Of a DNA stretch of 64,000 bases, positions 59,408-64,000 are shown piece by piece (positions within the stretch are counted from its first letter, which is position 1; each line of letters begins with the position of its first letter). The notes below the pieces were generated by a model. The model had not been told where the DNA came from, ran no database searches, and saw only the letters and a program-made list of their open reading frames with translations. The position numbers and the translations under genes are program-made. Source of the DNA: a virus; IMG/VR virus record IMGVR_UViG_3300032267_000607, positions 80,835 to 144,834 of that record; one strand, written 5' to 3'.

Positions 59408-59695
59408 ATGGCTGAAACATTAACTGTAAGTGTAGATTCACAAGGTAGTACGATTAGTCCGAGTAATACTACTCTGACAACTTCAACTACAACAGCAGGT
59501 GGTGGTTCAACAATTACGACAATAGGAATTCAAGGAGCATCAGGAGCAGTTGTTCCAATAAGTGAAAATGTTCAAGTTGATATAGTATCAGAGGGATTAA
59601 ATAATGGTTCATTATTAGTTTATAAAACAAATACTTCGAAATGGACAGCAACTAAAACATTAGATCTACAAATAGTAGACAGTGGCGAATTTTAA
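59408..59695 (+). CDS. Small Thr/Ser-rich virion protein (95 aa)
   Basis: Starts one base after the previous stop. Low-complexity Thr/Ser/Gly stretch in residues 10-40, then a beta hairpin (NNGSLLVYKTNTSKWTATKTL) like other fibre labels. Probably a fibre-associated structural piece. Confidence 0.6.
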   Translation: MAETLTVSVDSQGSTISPSNTTLTTSTTTAGGGSTITTIGIQGASGAVVPISENVQVDIVSEGLNNGSLLVYKTNTSKWTATKTLDLQIVDSGEF

Positions 59696-59707
59696 TAGGA
59701 GAAAAAA

Positions 59708-62290
59708 ATGGCATCAATTATAAGAATTAAACGTTCAACGACAGCAGGTAATCCCGCAACACTTGCAGCAGGAGAACTTGCATATTCAGGTCTTACGGAT
59801 AACGACTCCAATGGTGGTGATCGTCTCTACTTAGGACTTGGTACAGAAACAAACGGAAATGCTGCGAGTCACTTAGTTATAGGTGGAAAGTATTTTACAG
59901 ATTTATTAGACCACACTCGTGGTACATTAACTGCATCATCTGCATTAATTACAGATTCAAATAGCAAACTTGACAATTTAAAAGTAGATAATTTAGATCT
60001 AAACGGAAATACAATATCTTCTACAGATGCCAATGGAAATATTGTACTTGATCCGAATGGAACTGGTTATGTTTCAATTACTGGAACAAATGGACTTATA
60101 ATTCCTGTTGGTACTACAGCTCAAAGAGCACCATCAGTACAAGGTGCAGTTCGTTATAATACAGATACATCTTCTTTCGAAGGATATACAGGATCAACTT
60201 GGGGATCATTAGGTGGAGTTAAATCAGTTGATGGTTTAACGTACATTTCAGCTGAGAGTGCTCCAGGATCTTCTAATGACACACTTTCTTTTGTCACTGA
60301 TGGTACTGAGAGAATGTCTCTTGATACTGACAGTTTAGATATTGCAGCTTCAATTTTAACAACAAATATTAATTCAACTTTAACTTCAACATCAACTTCA
60401 ACTGGCGCATTAGTTGTTGATGGTGGTGTTGGTATTGCTGAAAATTTATATGTTGGTGGTATAATCAATATTGATAATTTAAGATTAGATACAAATACAT
60501 TATCATCTACAAATTCAAATGGAAACATTACACTTGCTCCAAATGGAACAGGTGATGTTTATTTAGATGCAGATACAGTAAGAATTGGAGATAGTAATAC
60601 GAATGCTACTCTAACTACAAATGGAACAGGTGATTTAATTCTTAATACAAATTCTGGTACAAATACAGGTTCTATTACAATTGAAGATAATGTAAATGGT
60701 AATATAACTTTATCACCAAATGGTACTGGTAAAACAGTTTTAAATAATCCATACATTAATGGTACAACAGACACTCTTGCTGAATTCATTTATGATACAG
60801 TAGGTGGTGCAGTCACTTCAGGAACTGGTATTACTGTCACAAATAGTGATGCAGGAAATAGTTCTACAATTAATATTACAAACACAGCTGTCACTGCTGG
60901 TTCTTATGGTTCAACTACAGCAATCCCTACATTTACAGTAAATGCACAAGGACAATTAACTGCTGCTAGTACAGAAAACATTTCAACTACATTAAATATT
61001 GCAGGTGATACAGGAACAGATGCGATTGCTCATTTAATAGATACATTAACATTTACTGGTGGTGAAGGAATTGATACTGCTGTCACAAATAATGTATTAA
61101 CAATTTCAGGAGAAGATGCTACAACTACTAATAAAGGTATCGCTTCTTTTGCTACTGCTAATTTTGATGTATCGTCTGGTGCAGTTTCTACAAAAAACAT
61201 TACACTAGGAACATCAACTTTAACAAATGGTTCAACTACAAATTCTCTTGCTGGATTACAACAATTAGATGTAGATAATTTACAATTTAATGGTAATTCG
61301 ATTATTTCAACAGACACTAATGGTGGTATTACACTTGATCCGAATGGAACAGGACACGTTTCAGTTAGCAGTGCATTAATTAAAGATGTTGCAACTCCAG
61401 TTGATCCAACTGATGCTGCAAACAAAGCATATGTTGATGCTGTTGCTGAAGGATTACATATTCATGCTTCAGTACTAGCTGCAACAACAGCTGCACTTAC
61501 TGGTTCTGTGACTTACGATAATGGTACATCAGGAGTGGGTGCTACATTAACTTTAGCAACACCAATTAACACATTAGATGGTTATTCATTAGTAAATGGT
61601 GATCGTATATTAATTAAAAACCAAGCAAACACTGCTCATAATGGTATCTATATTCGTACATCTTCAACAGTATTTACACGTGCTGCTGATTTTAACACAG
61701 TAGCTGAAATTGCATCTGGTGACTTTTTATTCGTATCAAATGGTACAGTGAATGGAAAAACTGGTTGGGTAAATACAACTAAATCTATTGCTGTTGGTAC
61801 AACTGCTGTTGTATTTGAACAATTTTCAGGAGCAGGAACTTATATTGCTGGTTCTGGATTAGCATTTACAGGAAATACAATTGATATCGTATTACAAACA
61901 TCTGGTGGTCTAGAAATAGTTTCTGACGAATTAGGATTAAAATCTACAACTGCTGGAAGTGGTTTAACTTTCTCATCTGGTGTTCTTAATATAGGTGGAA
62001 CTGCAGATCGTATTACAGTTAATAATGATTCAATTGATATTGCTTCAACTTATGCTGGACAAAATACAATTACAACATTAGGAACAATTTCTACTGGTGC
62101 ATGGCAAGGTACTACAATCGGCACAATTTATGGTGGTACAGGAAATACATCATATTCAATTGGTGACTTATTAGTTGGTGCTGCAGCAAATGCTTTAAAT
62201 AAATTATCAATTGGTACGACTGGAAAAGTATTACAATCAAATGGAACGACTTTAGTGTATGATGATGTGGACGGAGGAACATACGCATAA
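59708..62290 (+). CDS. Tail fibre protein with NGTG repeats (860 aa)
   Basis: An 860-residue fibre. N terminus ASIIRIKRSTTAGNPATLAAGELAYSG is the usual fibre/baseplate attachment. The shaft contains at least five NG(N/G)I-x-L-x-PNGTG repeats (first near residue 110, last near 540), typical of trimeric beta-rich fibre shafts. The block DPTDAANKAYVDAVAEGLHIHASV near 565-590 is the known link to a globular domain. AGGAGAAAAA precedes the ATG. Likely host recognition. Confidence 0.8.
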   Translation: MASIIRIKRSTTAGNPATLAAGELAYSGLTDNDSNGGDRLYLGLGTETNGNAASHLVIGGKYFTDLLDHTRGTLTASSALITDSNSKLDNLKVDNLDLNGNTISSTDANGNIVLDPNGTGYVSITGTNGLIIPVGTTAQRAPSVQGAVRYNTDTSSFEGYTGSTWGSLGGVKSVDGLTYISAESAPGSSNDTLSFVTDGTERMSLDTDSLDIAASILTTNINSTLTSTSTSTGALVVDGGVGIAENLYVGGIINIDNLRLDTNTLSSTNSNGNITLAPNGTGDVYLDADTVRIGDSNTNATLTTNGTGDLILNTNSGTNTGSITIEDNVNGNITLSPNGTGKTVLNNPYINGTTDTLAEFIYDTVGGAVTSGTGITVTNSDAGNSSTINITNTAVTAGSYGSTTAIPTFTVNAQGQLTAASTENISTTLNIAGDTGTDAIAHLIDTLTFTGGEGIDTAVTNNVLTISGEDATTTNKGIASFATANFDVSSGAVSTKNITLGTSTLTNGSTTNSLAGLQQLDVDNLQFNGNSIISTDTNGGITLDPNGTGHVSVSSALIKDVATPVDPTDAANKAYVDAVAEGLHIHASVLAATTAALTGSVTYDNGTSGVGATLTLATPINTLDGYSLVNGDRILIKNQANTAHNGIYIRTSSTVFTRAADFNTVAEIASGDFLFVSNGTVNGKTGWVNTTKSIAVGTTAVVFEQFSGAGTYIAGSGLAFTGNTIDIVLQTSGGLEIVSDELGLKSTTAGSGLTFSSGVLNIGGTADRITVNNDSIDIASTYAGQNTITTLGTISTGAWQGTTIGTIYGGTGNTSYSIGDLLVGAAANALNKLSIGTTGKVLQSNGTTLVYDDVDGGTYA

Positions 62291-62304
62291 TTGATATAAT
62301 ATCT

Positions 62305-62320
62305 TAGATTATATAATCTA
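62305..62320 (+). repeat. 16-bp perfect palindrome
   Basis: TAGATTATATAATCTA reads the same on both strands. It lies between the fibre stop and the ribosome binding site of the acidic gene at 62341, next to CTAACAAATAGG, a late-promoter-like string. Could be a regulator site or a weak hairpin. Confidence 0.5.
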
Positions 62321-62340
62321 CTAACAAATAGGAGACAAGT

Positions 62341-62529
62341 ATGGCTAAGAAGAAACAAGAAACTGTTTCAGATATTATTGATAGAATAGAAGAAGATTTG
62401 ATGACTCTTCGTGATAAAGTTGAAGAACTTAAAAATCACGAGTGCGAGGAGGACGAAGATGACTCAGAAGAAGATACCGACTGGGATGAAGATTCTGACT
62501 CTACTAGCACTGAGGAAGATGAAGAATAA
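62341..62529 (+). CDS. Small acidic protein (62 aa)
   Basis: AGGAGACA precedes the ATG. Residues 1-35 form a helix/coiled coil (SDIIDRIEEDLMTLRDKVEEL), and residues 36-62 are nearly all Asp, Glu, Ser and Thr. A highly acidic tail on a helix suggests DNA mimicry, metal binding, or an assembly chaperone for the neighbouring fibres. Function unknown. Confidence 0.65.
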   Translation: MAKKKQETVSDIIDRIEEDLMTLRDKVEELKNHECEEDEDDSEEDTDWDEDSDSTSTEEDEE

Positions 62530-62566
62530 ACAAAATAAAAAAAAGAAAAAATAAGGAAACTAACTG

Positions 62567-62920
62567 ATGGCGACAATAATTAAATTAAAAGGTTCAGCAA
62601 CTCCGAATCTTGCGCCATCAGTTAATGATTTAAGTTATAAAGAAGTTGCTTTAAATTACGCAGACGGAAGATTATATTACAAAAACGCTGCAGGACAAAT
62701 AGCATATTTTAGTGCTGATGTTGTAGGTGGTCAAGAAGGACAAGATGACGATCTATTTAATCAATTAGCGTTTGCAATTAAATTTGGTGCATTCCCTTTA
62801 GCTGATTATGGTAATATAACTGACCCAACAAGTGATGCTTTTGGACAAGTAGTTTTATTTACTTACGATAATATGGCAACAGAGGGATTAAGACTTATTG
62901 ACAACGAAGGATTAGTATAA
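62567..62920 (+). CDS. Small fibre N-terminal-like protein (117 aa)
   Basis: A 117-residue protein. Its start (ATIIKLKGSATPNLAPSVNDLSYKEVALNY) is the same kind of attachment domain as fibre N termini, here with no shaft. The last half is globular. It probably forms an adaptor with the fibre that follows one base later. Confidence 0.65.
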   Translation: MATIIKLKGSATPNLAPSVNDLSYKEVALNYADGRLYYKNAAGQIAYFSADVVGGQEGQDDDLFNQLAFAIKFGAFPLADYGNITDPTSDAFGQVVLFTYDNMATEGLRLIDNEGLV

Positions 62921-62921
62921 A

Positions 62922-64000
62922 ATGCCAACACAATTACAATTACGAAGAGGGACAACAAACCAACATAACACATTTACAGGTGTTGTTGGTGAAGTCACAA
63001 TTAATACTACAAAGAAAACAGCAGTCGTACATGATGGATCAACAGCAGGTGGTCTTGAATTACTTCGTGCTGATATGTCAAACGTATTCGCTTCAGCAAC
63101 TCCAACAATCACTTCTTTAAACACATCAGGTGACGTATCTGTAGGTGGTAATTTAACTGTCACTGGTACAACTACATTTAATGGTGGCACTATCACTATG
63201 GGTGATGCTGACACTGATAACGTTGTATTTGGTGCTGATGTAAATTCAAATATATTACCAAATACTGATAACACATACGCATTAGGTAGTTCATCTAAAA
63301 AATGGTCAGACGTTAGATCAGTTTTATTAACTACAACAGGTAATGCTACAATCGGTGGTGATGTAGCTGTCAATGGTGGCGATCTAACAACTTCTCAAAC
63401 AACTTTCAATTTATTAAACACAACAGCAACTACTTTAAACGTAGGTGGTGCAGCCACAACATTAGAAATTGGTGCTGCCACTGGTACAACTAACATCAAT
63501 AACAACTTAGACGTAGATGGCGATGTTAACATTGATGGTGGTGACTTAACAGTATCAACTACTACATTTAATCTTGCTAATACAACTGCCACAACATTGA
63601 ACGTTGGTGGTGCTGCTACATCTTTAAATCTTGGTGCTGGAACAGGTACTACAACAGTTAATAATAATTTAACAGTCACAGGTAATCTTACTGTTTCTGG
63701 TACAACAACTACAGTAGATTCAACAACAATTAATGTTCAAAATGCTTTCGTATTTGAAGGTGCAACTGCTGATGGTTTTGAAACAACTTTAACAACAGTT
63801 GATCCAACAGCAGACAGAACACTTTCTCTTCCAGACGCAACTGATACTTTAGTTGGTCGAGCAACAACAGACACATTATCAAATAAAACTTTTACTCTTG
63901 CTCAAAGTGGTGGTACAAGTGCATATGCAACTAAAAGAGTTTTACAATACAACGAAGGAACTGGAGTAATTACATATAGTAATAAATTAGATGCTGTAAG
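62922..64000 (+). CDS. Tail fibre protein, 3' truncated by window
   Basis: The frame is open from ATG 62922 to the end of the window (359 codons). The N terminus PTQLQLRRGTTNQHNTFTG and GEVTINTTKKTAVVHDG are the usual fibre attachment. The shaft has a repeat: TTTFNL-x-NTTATTLNVGGAAT followed by GAGTGTT-like ends occurs at about residues 158-185 and 210-240, plus repeats of NLTVTGTTT. The block ADRTLSLPDATDTLVGRATTDTL is a common tail-fibre motif. The tip is not in the window. Confidence 0.8.
   Translation, partial: MPTQLQLRRGTTNQHNTFTGVVGEVTINTTKKTAVVHDGSTAGGLELLRADMSNVFASATPTITSLNTSGDVSVGGNLTVTGTTTFNGGTITMGDADTDNVVFGADVNSNILPNTDNTYALGSSSKKWSDVRSVLLTTTGNATIGGDVAVNGGDLTTSQTTFNLLNTTATTLNVGGAATTLEIGAATGTTNINNNLDVDGDVNIDGGDLTVSTTTFNLANTTATTLNVGGAATSLNLGAGTGTTTVNNNLTVTGNLTVSGTTTTVDSTTINVQNAFVFEGATADGFETTLTTVDPTADRTLSLPDATDTLVGRATTDTLSNKTFTLAQSGGTSAYATKRVLQYNEGTGVITYSNKLDAV

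Noticed and set aside
61030-61425. Minus-strand frames inside fibre and giant virion genes (for example 131 residues here, also 60154-60528 and 46131-46505)
   Set aside because: Low-complexity A/C-rich coding in fibres leaves long open frames on the other strand; no ribosome sites or families.
1-64000. CRISPR array, insertion sequence or integrase
   Set aside because: I saw no regularly spaced repeats, transposase-like gene or flanking inverted repeats in the window.

Overview
This window is a stretch of a large, AT-rich (roughly one third G+C), tailed-phage genome of the T4-like myovirus group, of the kind found in marine bacteria. The evidence is a nearly complete T4-type baseplate and tail-assembly module (homologues of gp26, gp51, gp54, gp48, gp53, gp27, gp5, PAAR tip, gp25, gp6, gp8), gp16, gp4 and the single-stranded-DNA-binding protein gp32, combined with genes typical of ocean T4-like phages (speD, dioxygenase-like genes, a phage ribosomal protein bS21, an MGME1-like exonuclease, DUF4815-type giant virion proteins). 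No photosynthesis gene is present. A zf-CHCC (NDUFS6-like) zinc protein and bS21 fit an alphaproteobacterial host such as SAR11, but a cyanobacterial host cannot be excluded; this host assignment is inference.

Layout. 1-2.9 kb: a run of small overlapping unknown genes, a membrane fatty-acid desaturase, a tiny lipoprotein and tRNA-Arg. 3.0-17.0 kb: a plus-strand accessory/metabolic island with eight dioxygenase-like paralogues (all with HxD...H...R), a zf-CHCC protein, a beta-ketoacyl synthase, AdoMet decarboxylase, an amidinotransferase-like protein and a class III aminotransferase; a GH19 endolysin and an exonuclease lie within it. 17.0-23.7 kb: an early-type region with bS21, a SleB-type hydrolase, tRNA-Val and tRNA-Thr, many small orphan genes and gp32, served by a repeated promoter of the form CTTTAC[A/T]-N17-TATAAT. 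23.7-29.3 kb: a minus-strand block (HAD phosphatase, tape-measure-like protein, gp51, gp26, gp16, gp54, a gp2-like protein, gp4). 29.3-64 kb: plus-strand baseplate genes followed by giant adsorption and fibre proteins; the last gene runs off the window.

How the genes work together. The early region makes replication and translation helpers (gp32, bS21, tRNAs) and small host-takeover candidates. The metabolic island could modify lipids, polyamines or another amine-containing product; its real substrate is unknown. The right half builds the baseplate, tail tube initiation complex and receptor-binding fibres, and peptidoglycan-cutting activities (GH19, SleB, M15 in the hub protein) serve entry and lysis.

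The most striking points are: complete absence, in my reading, of the pentamer GTTAC/GTAAC on both strands with compensating use of GTCAC and GTGAC; the eight-member dioxygenase-like array; a perfect slippery T8 run that would join gp26 to the downstream small gene just before the tape-measure-like gene, as in the lambda G/GT system; a hub protein whose GH24 lysozyme domain appears dead but which carries an M15 peptidase; and a zinc-less gp32.
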